Source of the DNA: DASXBA01 sp046729895
GTDB lineage: Bacteria > Actinomycetota > Thermoleophilia > Solirubrobacterales > Thermoleophilaceae
Direction of reading: 5' to 3'
Assembly: GCA_046729895.1 (NCBI GenBank)
Contig: JBKPHP010000091.1
Coordinates: 1 to 12,788 of the forward strand
DNA: 12,788 bases
Part shown: piece by piece, positions 1-6,411 of the stretch
Layout: every line of letters begins with the position of its first letter
Position numbering within the stretch: position 1 is the stretch's first letter
Made by a program: the position numbers and the translations under genes
The notes under the pieces: generated by a model
Seen by the model: the letters and a program-made list of their open reading frames with translations, nothing else
Told to the model about the DNA's origin: nothing
Databases searched by the model: none

Positions 1-1881
1 TTCGTCGGAACCCACCACGGCCGCCCGTATGTCGCGCCGTTCAGCGGCAACATCATCGAGCTCTGCCCGGTGGGCGCGCTCACGTCGACCGCCTACCGCT
101 TTCGCGCGCGACCCTGGGACGTCGAGGACTCGGGCTCGCTCTGCGCCCTCTGCCCAAGCCAGTGCAACGTCAAGTTCACGATCCGCGACGACTCCAAGGT
201 CGTCCGCGTGCTCGCGCGCGACAACGAGGAGGTCGACGACGGCTGGCTCTGCGACAAGGGCCGCTTCGCCTATCAGGCCATCCACGCGCAGGAGCGGATC
301 ACCGCGCCGCTGGTACGCGACGGCGGCTATCTGCGGGAGGTCTCATGGCGCCGTGCCCTGGACGAGGCCTCTGCCGCGCTCGAGAGAGCCGGCCAGCGCG
401 CCGCCGCCCTCGTGGGAGGTCAGGCCACCAACGAGGAGGGCTTCCTCGTCCAGCATCTGCTCCGCCAGGGACTCGGATCTCCGCACGTCGACTCGGCACC
501 GGGCGACGTGCGCGAGCCCGATCAGGCGCGGGTGCTGGCGCGAACCGACCTCGCCGCGAAGGTCTCCGACATCGACCACGCCGGCGCGGTGCTGGTCGTC
601 GACACCGAGCTCGTCGACGAGGCGCCGATCCTTGACCTCCGCGTGCGCAAGGCCGTCCGACGCAGCCGCGCCAAGCTCGTCGTGGCCACGAGCCGACCCT
701 CGTCGCTCGACCCGAGCGCCTCGGCGGTGATCCGCTTCGCGCCCGGGATGGCGGACGCGGTGCTCGGCGAGCTGGCCGCCGCCTTCGATTCCCCGCGCGG
801 GGGTGCGGGCTTCGCCGCCCGGGGCGGGGCGCGCCAAGAGGACGTGCGCAGCGCTGCCGAGGCCCTGCGCGACGCGGACGACGTGGTGATCGTCTGGGGC
901 GAGCGCGTGGCGCACGCCGAGCGGGGACGATACGGCGTGGAGGCGCTGCTGGCGCTGGCGGGCGCACTCGAGCTCGACGTGCGGCGCGAATCCGGAATGA
1001 TCGAGGTCCCCGCCGGGACTAACGGGCGCGGGCTGCGGGAAGTCGGCTGCGCGCCGCACCTCGCCCCGGGCCTGAAGGACGCCGACGCCTCCGGGATGAG
1101 CGCGTCGGAGATCGCGCGCGCCGACCTCCGCGCGCTGATGCTCGTCCACGTGGAGCCGACGAGCGACCTGCGGGAGACGACCCGGTGGGAGGAGGCGCTC
1201 GAGCAGGCCGGCTCGGTGATCGCCTTCGCCGCCTTTCGCACCGAGGCGCTCGAGCGCCACGCGGACGTCGTCTTTCCCTCCGAGTCGCACGCCGAGAAGG
1301 AAGGCACGTTCACGCACCCCGACGGCCGTCTCCAGCGGCTGCGACAGGCCATCGGGCACCCGCACGAGGTTCGTGCGGGCTGGTGGGTGCTCGGCGAGCT
1401 CTGCGAGCGGGCCGGGGCGGGGCTCGGCGCCGACAGCCCGCCCGCTCTGGCCGAGAAGGTAGCCGAGTCGGTCCCGTTCTACGGTGGGATCACCCTCGAG
1501 GAGATCGGCGGCACCGGAGTGCGATGGCAGGAGCGGGGAGCGGCCTCCTCGGTACCCTCGGCTCAGCCGTCGAACGAGCCGCTCGAAGCGCCGCCCGAGC
1601 TGCCGCAGGGGCTGCGGCTCGGCGTGTGGCCGTCGCTGTGGGCCGGCCCGGAGACCGAGCACTCACCATCGCTGCGCTTCCTCACCGGGCGCTCCCGAGC
1701 GGAGCTCCACCCGAGCGACGCGGAGCGGCTCGGTATCGCCTCCGGTGACGAGGTGATCGTGTCGGTGAACGGATCGAGCGTGCGCGCCGCTGCTGTGGTT
1801 CGCTCCTCGATCAACGCCGGCGACGTCTTCCTGGTGGGCGGCAAGCTCCCTGGCGGCTCGGTGGAGGTGACGAAGGCGTGA
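1..1881 (+). CDS. nuoG: NADH-quinone oxidoreductase subunit G (NuoG), 5'-truncated by window edge
   Basis: This is the C-terminal 626 residues of the large Fe-S subunit of the complex I peripheral arm, which passes electrons along a cluster chain on the cytoplasmic side. The frame is open from base 1. The GTG at 70 is internal, inside the conserved CPVGAL motif, so the true start and the N-terminal [2Fe-2S] ferredoxin region lie upstream. Cys22 of CPVGAL matches the last ligand of cluster N4. Cys48, Cys51, Cys55 and Cys84 form the off-pathway [4Fe-4S] N7 site, found in some bacteria such as E. coli and Thermus. A molybdopterin-oxidoreductase-like domain follows (roughly residues 85-520, with the ADVVFPSESHAEKEGTF motif). 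A small C-terminal beta domain lies near 555-620 (LHPSDAERLGIASGDEV). In NuoG this fold is known not to bind molybdenum cofactor. The stop overlaps the nuoH start by 4 bases (GTGA), implying coupled translation. Family assignment is secure. Confidence 0.96.
   Translation, partial: FVGTHHGRPYVAPFSGNIIELCPVGALTSTAYRFRARPWDVEDSGSLCALCPSQCNVKFTIRDDSKVVRVLARDNEEVDDGWLCDKGRFAYQAIHAQERITAPLVRDGGYLREVSWRRALDEASAALERAGQRAAALVGGQATNEEGFLVQHLLRQGLGSPHVDSAPGDVREPDQARVLARTDLAAKVSDIDHAGAVLVVDTELVDEAPILDLRVRKAVRRSRAKLVVATSRPSSLDPSASAVIRFAPGMADAVLGELAAAFDSPRGGAGFAARGGARQEDVRSAAEALRDADDVVIVWGERVAHAERGRYGVEALLALAGALELDVRRESGMIEVPAGTNGRGLREVGCAPHLAPGLKDADASGMSASEIARADLRALMLVHVEPTSDLRETTRWEEALEQAGSVIAFAAFRTEALERHADVVFPSESHAEKEGTFTHPDGRLQRLRQAIGHPHEVRAGWWVLGELCERAGAGLGADSPPALAEKVAESVPFYGGITLEEIGGTGVRWQERGAASSVPSAQPSNEPLEAPPELPQGLRLGVWPSLWAGPETEHSPSLRFLTGRSRAELHPSDAERLGIASGDEVIVSVNGSSVRAAAVVRSSINAGDVFLVGGKLPGGSVEVTKA
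1863..1870 (+). promoter_or_regulatory. Strong ribosome binding site for nuoH
   Basis: GGAGGTGA, fully complementary to the usual 16S rRNA 3' tail, lies inside the end of nuoG with a 7-base spacer to the GTG at 1878. It fixes the nuoH start and shows that nuoH does not depend only on ribosomes finishing nuoG. Confidence 0.8.
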
Positions 1882-2858
1882 TCGAGACGACCCTCGTTCA
1901 GATCGTCAAGTCGCTCGTGATCTTCGCCGTCGTGCTCGGAGTCGCTCCACTGCTCGTGGTCCTCGAGCGCAAGCTGCTCGGCCGCCTCCAGGCTCGCTAC
2001 GGCCCCAACCGAGTCGGACCGCGGGGCCTGCTCCAGCCGATGGCCGACGTGATGAAGCTGTTCTCGAAGGAGCAGTTCGCGCCCTCCACGTCGGTGCCCT
2101 GGATGATGGCGCTGGCCCCGGTGATCACGATCACCACCGCGGTGGCCACTCTCGCCGTGCTGCCGTTCGGGCCCTTCGACGCCTGGGGCGGCAACTTCGG
2201 CCTTTACGGCATCGACGTCTCGATCGGTCTCCTCTACTTCTTTGCCTTCGGCTCACTTGCCTTCTACGGATTGATGCTGGGCGGCTGGGCCTCGGGGTCC
2301 AAGTTCTCGTTCCTCGGCGCGATGCGGTCCGCCGCTCAGCTCATCTCCTACGAGGTGGCGCTCGGTCTGTCCCTGCTCGGCGTGGTGATGACCGCCGGCT
2401 CGTTGTCGCTCGTGGACATCGTCGAGTCGCAGGGCGACATCTGGTACGTGGTGCCGCAGTTCGTCGGCTTCCTGATCTTCATGGTCGCCGGCTTCGCGGA
2501 GACCGCCCGCGCGCCCTTCGACCTGCCGGAGGCGGACAGCGAGATCGTGGCGGGCTACAACACCGAGTACGGCGGGATGCGCTTCGGCTCGTTCTTCCTG
2601 GGCGAGTACATCGAGATCCTGATCATCTCGGGCATCGCCGCCGCCTGCTTCCTGGGCGGCTGGCACGGGCCGGGCCCGATCGCGCTCGCGCCGCTCTGGA
2701 TGCTGGTGAAGATCTTCGTCGGCGTGGTCTTCTTCATCTGGGTGCGGGCCACCCTTCCCCGTCTGCGCTACGACCAGCTCATGTCATTCGGCTGGAAGGT
2801 GCTCCTGCCGCTCGCCACCGTCAACGTCCTGGTAACCGCGATCTTCGTCGCCACGTGA
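1878..2858 (+). CDS. nuoH: NADH-quinone oxidoreductase subunit H (NuoH)
   Basis: NuoH (ND1 homologue) is the membrane subunit that builds most of the quinone-binding chamber at the joint of the peripheral and membrane arms of complex I. The product is 326 residues, close to the usual 320-350, and strongly hydrophobic. The first amphipathic loop shows ERKLLGRLQARYGPNRVGP (Glu30 to about residue 49), which contacts the quinone tunnel. The second signature, FAETARAPFDLPEADSE (residues 206-222), is the acidic cytoplasmic loop thought to couple quinone chemistry to proton pumping. It continues into AGYNTEYGGMRFG. All expected key residues I can align by eye are present. The GTG start is supported by the GGAGGTGA site 7 bases upstream and the 4-base overlap with nuoG. 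The stop overlaps nuoI in the same GTGA fashion. Nothing looks damaged. Confidence 0.97.
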   Translation: MIETTLVQIVKSLVIFAVVLGVAPLLVVLERKLLGRLQARYGPNRVGPRGLLQPMADVMKLFSKEQFAPSTSVPWMMALAPVITITTAVATLAVLPFGPFDAWGGNFGLYGIDVSIGLLYFFAFGSLAFYGLMLGGWASGSKFSFLGAMRSAAQLISYEVALGLSLLGVVMTAGSLSLVDIVESQGDIWYVVPQFVGFLIFMVAGFAETARAPFDLPEADSEIVAGYNTEYGGMRFGSFFLGEYIEILIISGIAAACFLGGWHGPGPIALAPLWMLVKIFVGVVFFIWVRATLPRLRYDQLMSFGWKVLLPLATVNVLVTAIFVAT

Positions 2859-3391
2859 GGGGCTGGGACCCCGGACAGGACGCGATCGAGGTCCAGCGGG
2901 GCCCGGATCCGGGCGGGCTCGGCGGCGCGTACCGAGCGTTCGGCGCGACGCTCAAGGGTCTCAAGACGACCCTCGCGCGGGTCGTCGAAGGGCCCGTGAC
3001 AATCCAGTACCCGGAGCAGAAGACGCCGGTCTACCCACGCTTCCGGGGCCGCCACAAGCTGCACAAGTTCGAGGACACCGGCCTCGAGAAGTGCGTGGGC
3101 TGCTCACTCTGCGCCGCCGCCTGTCCCGCCGAGTGCATCCGCGTGGTCGCCGCGGAGAACACGCCCGAGCACCAGGTGTCGGCCGGCGAGCGCTACGCCG
3201 CGGTCTACGAGATCAACATGACCCGCTGCATCTTCTGCGGCTATTGCGAGGTCGCCTGCCCGTTCGACGCGATCACGATGGGCAACGACTACGAGCTCGC
3301 CGATTACGAGCGTTCGGATCTGATCTTCACCAAGGAGATGCTGCTGGCCGATTCGCCCGAGCACACTCCGCTCCGCAGGGAAGGTGAGTAG
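2855..3391 (+). CDS. nuoI: NADH-quinone oxidoreductase subunit I (NuoI), 2x[4Fe-4S] ferredoxin-type
   Basis: NuoI is the peripheral-arm subunit carrying clusters N6a and N6b, which hand electrons to the last cluster N2 in NuoB, next to the quinone site. The 178-residue product has two classical CxxCxxCxxxCP motifs: Cys80, 83, 86 and 90, and Cys125, 128, 131 and 135. The N-terminal amphipathic segment (about residues 21-58, including GLGGAYRAFGATLKGLKTT and the QYPE motif) is the usual membrane-facing anchor that sits on NuoH. The GTG start overlaps the nuoH stop by 4 bases. I see no Shine-Dalgarno sequence before it, so translation probably depends on coupling to nuoH. The next possible in-frame start (GTG at 2996) would delete the conserved anchor helix, so it is unlikely. 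The N-terminal 20 residues are rich in Gly, Pro and Asp and look like a short lineage-specific tail. Confidence 0.96.
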   Translation: MRGWDPGQDAIEVQRGPDPGGLGGAYRAFGATLKGLKTTLARVVEGPVTIQYPEQKTPVYPRFRGRHKLHKFEDTGLEKCVGCSLCAAACPAECIRVVAAENTPEHQVSAGERYAAVYEINMTRCIFCGYCEVACPFDAITMGNDYELADYERSDLIFTKEMLLADSPEHTPLRREGE

Positions 3392-3403
3392 TGCCGGTTC
3401 AGG

Positions 3404-3431
3404 GTTGGCGGTTGGCAGTTGGCGGTTGGCG
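3404..3431 (+). repeat. Heptamer tandem repeat (4 units) in the nuoI-nuoJ gap
   Basis: Four back-to-back 7-base units start at 3404, 3411, 3418 and 3425. Units 1, 3 and 4 are GTTGGCG, and unit 2 is GTTGGCA. A degenerate fifth copy, GGTGGCG, lies at 3434-3440. The array fills half of the 54-base gap after the nuoI stop. Its last base is the first G of the nuoJ ribosome binding site. A related array occurs at 7880-7907. Confidence 0.85.
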
Positions 3432-3436
3432 GAGGT
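3431..3436 (+). promoter_or_regulatory. Ribosome binding site that fixes the nuoJ start
   Basis: GGAGGT lies 9 bases before the ATG at 3446. It supports that ATG over the in-frame TTG at 3419, which would translate the heptamer repeat into a Gly/Val-rich prefix not expected in NuoJ. Confidence 0.75.
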
Positions 3437-3445
3437 GGCGGTTCG

Positions 3446-4000
3446 ATGTGGTTTGAGCAGCTCATGTTCTTCGTCGCCGCGATCCTCGCGCTCGCGGGGG
3501 CGCTGGGCGTGGTCATGCTGCGGAATCCGTTCTACTCCGTGCTCGCGCTGGTCGCGCACCTGGTGGCGCTGGCGACGCTGTTCCTGCTGCTGCGGGCGCA
3601 GTTCCTGGCCGCCGCTCAGGTCGTGGTCTACGCGGGCGCGGTGATGGTGCTCTACGTGTTCGTGGTCGCCTACATCGGCGCGCAGGAAGAGCCGATGCGC
3701 GCGGAGGGCGGGCTCATCGGTTCGTTCGGACCGCTGTTCGCCGCGGCACTGGGGATCGAGCTGTGCATCGCGATCCTGGGCACCGGGCTCGACGCCGTCG
3801 ACTCGCGCGGCCCCGACGTCGGCGCCGGGTTCGGGTCGCCGGCCCAGGTCGGCGCGCTGCTGCTCCAGAAGTTCCTGGTGCCCTTCGAGGCCGCCTCCTA
3901 CCTGTTACTGGTCGCCGCGGTGGGAGCGGTGGTGCTCGCGCGGAGGCGTCGAGGTCTCGAGGAGTCCGAGGCCCGATCGCCCATCGGCGAGGCGGGCTGA
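3446..4000 (+). CDS. nuoJ: NADH-quinone oxidoreductase subunit J (NuoJ)
   Basis: NuoJ (ND6 homologue) is a small membrane subunit of complex I that carries a conserved pi-bulge helix. Movement of this helix is thought to link the quinone site to the proton channels. The product is 184 residues with about five hydrophobic segments. The family signature AAQVVVYAGAVMVLYVFVV spans residues 56-74 and includes Tyr62. The last membrane segment follows LVPFEAASYLLLVAAVGA (about 144-161, with Glu148), the conserved C-terminal motif. A short basic then acidic tail (residues 166-184) ends the protein. The ATG at 3446 is chosen because of the GGAGGT site 9 bases upstream and because MWFEQLMFF begins the first membrane helix directly. 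The stop TGA shares its final A with the nuoK ATG. Confidence 0.96.
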   Translation: MWFEQLMFFVAAILALAGALGVVMLRNPFYSVLALVAHLVALATLFLLLRAQFLAAAQVVVYAGAVMVLYVFVVAYIGAQEEPMRAEGGLIGSFGPLFAAALGIELCIAILGTGLDAVDSRGPDVGAGFGSPAQVGALLLQKFLVPFEAASYLLLVAAVGAVVLARRRRGLEESEARSPIGEAG

Positions 4001-4299
4001 TGGACGTCGCCTGGTTCCTCGTTCTGTCCGCCTTCATCTTCTGCATCGGCATCGCGGGGGTGCTCACCAGGCGAAACCCGCTGGTGGTGCTGCTCTGCCT
4101 CGAGTTGATGCTCAACGCCGGCAACCTCGCGCTGATCGCGTTCGCGCGAATGCACGGGGGCGCCGCCGGTCAGGTCTTCGCCCTGATCGTCATGGTCATC
4201 GCGGCCTGCGAGGTGGTGATCGGGCTGGGGATCATCGTGGCGCTGTACCGCCACCGGTTGCCGATCGACGTCGACGAGCTGTCGGAGCTTCGGGGCTAG
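4000..4299 (+). CDS. nuoK: NADH-quinone oxidoreductase subunit K (NuoK)
   Basis: NuoK (ND4L homologue) is a three-helix membrane subunit. It forms part of the first proton path next to NuoH and NuoJ. The product is 99 residues, within the very narrow family range. Both conserved membrane glutamates are present: Glu35 in LLCLELMLNAGNL (E. coli Glu36) and Glu71 in AACEVVIGLGI (E. coli Glu72). The C-terminal YRHRLPIDVDELSELRG is a typical cytoplasmic tail. The ATG at 4000 overlaps the nuoJ stop by one base. A weak GAGG at 3989-3992 stands 7 bases before it. Longer versions in this frame, beginning inside nuoJ, are ruled out by the family length. An 82-base gap follows before nuoL, the largest break within the visible operon. 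Confidence 0.96.
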   Translation: MDVAWFLVLSAFIFCIGIAGVLTRRNPLVVLLCLELMLNAGNLALIAFARMHGGAAGQVFALIVMVIAACEVVIGLGIIVALYRHRLPIDVDELSELRG

Positions 4300-4302
4300 C
4301 GT

Positions 4303-4353
4303 GGGGGCCTGGCGAGTTTCCCCGACTATTTCAGGAAAAGTCGACAGGCCCCC
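4303..4353. repeat. Inverted repeat (hairpin-forming) between nuoK and nuoL
   Basis: A perfect 9-base inverted repeat, GGGGGCCTG (4303-4311) with CAGGCCCCC (4345-4353), encloses 33 bases. The enclosed bases can fold further in two competing ways: CGACT (4323-4327) with AGTCG (4339-4343), or TTTCC (4317-4321) with GGAAA (4334-4338). The enclosed bases are noticeably richer in A/T than their surroundings. No T-tract follows (the next bases are TTGCCGCGG), so it is not a standard Rho-independent terminator. It may be an mRNA-processing or stabilising element, an attenuator, or a dispersed REP-like palindrome. Bases 4354-4381 hold no clear ribosome binding site. Confidence 0.75.
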
Positions 4354-4381
4354 TTGCCGCGGGCGCGCAGCGGCCGGCTAG

Positions 4382-6391
4382 ATGGACGCGATCTCGTTCG
4401 GCTGGCTCGTCCTCGCCTTCCCGGTGGCCGGGATGCTCACCGTCTCGGTCCTCTGGAACCGCCTCCCCGGCCGTCTCGCCGGCTGGATCGCAAGCGGCGC
4501 GATCTTCGGCTCCTTTCTCTCCTCGATCGGCATGTTCGTGGATCTCCAGGACCGCCCCGAGCACGCCCGCTCGCTCGTCGACTCGGCCTGGACCTACGCG
4601 GCCACGGTCGACTTCAAGGTCGACATGTCCATCCTCGTAGACCCGCTCGCGGTGTTCATGTGCCTGGTCGTCAGCGGGGTGTCCTTCCTCATTCACGTCT
4701 ACTCGGTCGCCTACATGGCGAGCGACCGCGGCTACTGCCGCTATTTCGCCTACCTCAACTACTTCGTCTTCTCCATGCTGCTGCTGGTCCTGGCCGCCAA
4801 CTTCGTGGTGCTGATCATCGGCTGGGCGTTCGTAGGTGCGGCGTCCTACCTCTTGATCTCCTTCTGGTACCGCCGCGCCACCGCCACGTATGCGGGCATC
4901 AAGGCGTTCGTAATCAACGTGGTGGGCGACGTCGGGCTGGTGATCGCGGCCTTCCTGTTGCTCGACAAGACCGGGTCGCTCGACTACCAGGGCATCTTCC
5001 AGGCGACCGACAACGTCTTCAGGGTCAACGACGGCACGCTGGTCGCGGCCTGCCTGTTGATCCTGGTGGGGGCGTTCGCCAAGTCGGCGCAGTTGCCGCT
5101 GCACACCTGGCTGCCGGATGCCATGGAGGGCCCGACCCCGGTCTCCGCCTTGATCCACGCCGCCACCATGGTCACCGCGGGCGTCTATCTCATCGCGCGC
5201 ATGTACCCGCTGTTCGAGATGGCGCCCACGGCGGCGGACGTGTCGGCGATCATCGGCACGGCCACGCTGCTGTTCGCGGCCACGGTGGCGGTCGCCGTCA
5301 CCGACCTCAAGCGGATCATCGCCTATTCCACGATCTCCCAGATCGGCTACATGGTGCTGGGCGTATCCGTCGCGGCATACGGCCCCGGGCTGTTCCACCT
5401 GATGACCCATGCCTTCTTCAAGGCGCTGCTGTTCATGGGTGCGGGGTCGGTGATCGGCGCGATGTCCGGGGCCCAGTCGATCGACCGGATGGGGGGTTTC
5501 CGCAAGGCGATGCCTTTCACCTTCGTCACGTTCACGGTCGGCGCGCTCGCGCTTGCGGCCTTTCCGATGACGGCGGGGTTCTTCTCGAAGGACGAGATCC
5601 TGGGCTTCGCCATCGCCCGCGGGAGCGGCTACGTGGTCCTCGCCGTGGTCGGCTACCTGGCTGCCTTCGTAACGGCGTTCTACGCCTTTCGGATGGTTTT
5701 CCGGGTCTTCTTCCGCAACCCGGTGCCCGAGGCCCGGGAGCTCGAGAAGGGCCACCTCGCCCACCACGAGCCCGAGAACCCGGCCTCGGGCGAGAAGGAG
5801 GACACGGACGTCGGCTTCCCTGGTCCCGAGCACCACATCGCCGAGCGGTCGTGGCCGATGAAGGCGGCGATGGCGCCGCTGGCCTTGCTGGCCGCGCTGG
5901 CCGGCCTGGTGCAGGTGCCCGGAATCGACGAGGCGGTCGACAACTTCCTGGAGCCCACCTTCGCCGACTCCCGCTTCGCGGACGTGCACCCGAGCACGGG
6001 GACCGCGTGGACGGAGCTTGGGATCGGGGGACTGCTGGGAATCGCGGGGATCGGCCTGGCCTACCTGATCTACCTGCGGCGACGGCCGCTGCGGCTTCAG
6101 ATCCGCGAGCGCTTCGACGCGCTCCACACGTTCCTCTTCAACAAGTGGTACTTCGACGAGCTCTACGAGTTGCTCTTCACCCGACCCGTCGCGGCGCTGG
6201 GGCGATTCGGGCGCAACGTCGTGGAGACCGACTTCGTGCAAGGAACGATCGTCGGCGGCGCGACCGGGGTGGTGCGGGTCGGTAGCTCGTTCGCCCGCGC
6301 GGTCCAGACCGGCTATCTCCGCAGCTACGCCCTGATGCTCCTGGTCGGCGTCGGGGCGCTCGCCCTCTACTTCCTGATCTCGAGCTCATGA
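4382..6391 (+). CDS. nuoL: NADH-quinone oxidoreductase subunit L (NuoL), TM5 glutamate replaced by Ala
   Basis: NuoL (ND5 homologue) is the distal antiporter-like proton-pumping subunit of complex I and carries the long lateral helix. The product is 669 residues, longer than the E. coli protein (613), partly through a charged His/Glu-rich loop at about 446-492. Most functional residues align with E. coli at an offset of about 5: Asp183, Lys234 in AFAKSAQLPLHTWLPDAM, His259 in ALIHAATMVTAG, Lys310, His339, His343, Lys347, and Lys403-Asp404 in AGFFSKDEIL. The exception is TM5. The usual WEGVG..SYLL reads GWAFVGAASYLLISFWY, with Ala149 (codon GCG at 4826-4828) where E. coli has Glu144. The C-terminal region (about 545-669) has two hydrophobic segments flanking FNKWYFDELYELLF, consistent with the lateral helix and its anchor. 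The start is the first ATG after the nuoK-nuoL palindrome. No Shine-Dalgarno sequence is obvious. Confidence 0.96.
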   Translation: MDAISFGWLVLAFPVAGMLTVSVLWNRLPGRLAGWIASGAIFGSFLSSIGMFVDLQDRPEHARSLVDSAWTYAATVDFKVDMSILVDPLAVFMCLVVSGVSFLIHVYSVAYMASDRGYCRYFAYLNYFVFSMLLLVLAANFVVLIIGWAFVGAASYLLISFWYRRATATYAGIKAFVINVVGDVGLVIAAFLLLDKTGSLDYQGIFQATDNVFRVNDGTLVAACLLILVGAFAKSAQLPLHTWLPDAMEGPTPVSALIHAATMVTAGVYLIARMYPLFEMAPTAADVSAIIGTATLLFAATVAVAVTDLKRIIAYSTISQIGYMVLGVSVAAYGPGLFHLMTHAFFKALLFMGAGSVIGAMSGAQSIDRMGGFRKAMPFTFVTFTVGALALAAFPMTAGFFSKDEILGFAIARGSGYVVLAVVGYLAAFVTAFYAFRMVFRVFFRNPVPEARELEKGHLAHHEPENPASGEKEDTDVGFPGPEHHIAERSWPMKAAMAPLALLAALAGLVQVPGIDEAVDNFLEPTFADSRFADVHPSTGTAWTELGIGGLLGIAGIGLAYLIYLRRRPLRLQIRERFDALHTFLFNKWYFDELYELLFTRPVAALGRFGRNVVETDFVQGTIVGGATGVVRVGSSFARAVQTGYLRSYALMLLVGVGALALYFLISSS

Positions 6392-6411
6392 CGCGATCGG
6401 TCATCAGATGA
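6388..6411 (+). other. Seven-codon linker mini-ORF between nuoL and nuoM (possible translational coupler)
   Basis: The ATG at 6388 overlaps the nuoL stop as ATGA. It reads seven codons (MTRSVIR) and ends at TGA 6409-6411, which in turn overlaps the nuoM ATG as ATGA. Such a chain could carry terminating ribosomes from nuoL to nuoM, which lacks a visible ribosome binding site. The arrangement is seen directly, but its function is conjecture and chance is quite possible. Confidence 0.3.

Noticed and set aside
70..1881. GTG at 70 as a real nuoG start
   Set aside because: It lies inside the conserved CPVGAL motif, and the frame is open to base 1 with NuoG-like sequence, so the gene is simply cut by the window edge.
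1..1881. NuoG as a molybdopterin-dependent formate dehydrogenase-like enzyme
   Set aside because: The Fe-S plus MopB-like architecture is shared, but the position directly before nuoH-N and the CPVGAL/N7 spacing fit NuoG, whose MopB-like domain is not catalytic.
3404..3431. CRISPR-like repeat array
   Set aside because: The units are 7 bases with no spacers, and no cas genes are present. It is a simple tandem repeat.
3419..3445. TTG at 3419 as nuoJ start, giving a Val/Gly-rich prefix
   Set aside because: The prefix is the translated heptamer repeat. ATG 3446 has GGAGGT at ideal spacing and begins the first membrane helix.
4303..4353. Intrinsic terminator between nuoK and nuoL
   Set aside because: No T-tract follows the stem, the loop is long, and nuoL-N must be expressed for complex I, so I list it as an inverted repeat of unknown role.
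4331..6241. Long minus-strand open frame (636 codons) opposite nuoL
   Set aside because: Its product is a low-complexity Arg/Glu/His/Asp-rich chain with no recognisable motif, exactly what antisense to a GC-biased membrane-protein gene gives. nuoL on the other strand is unmistakable.
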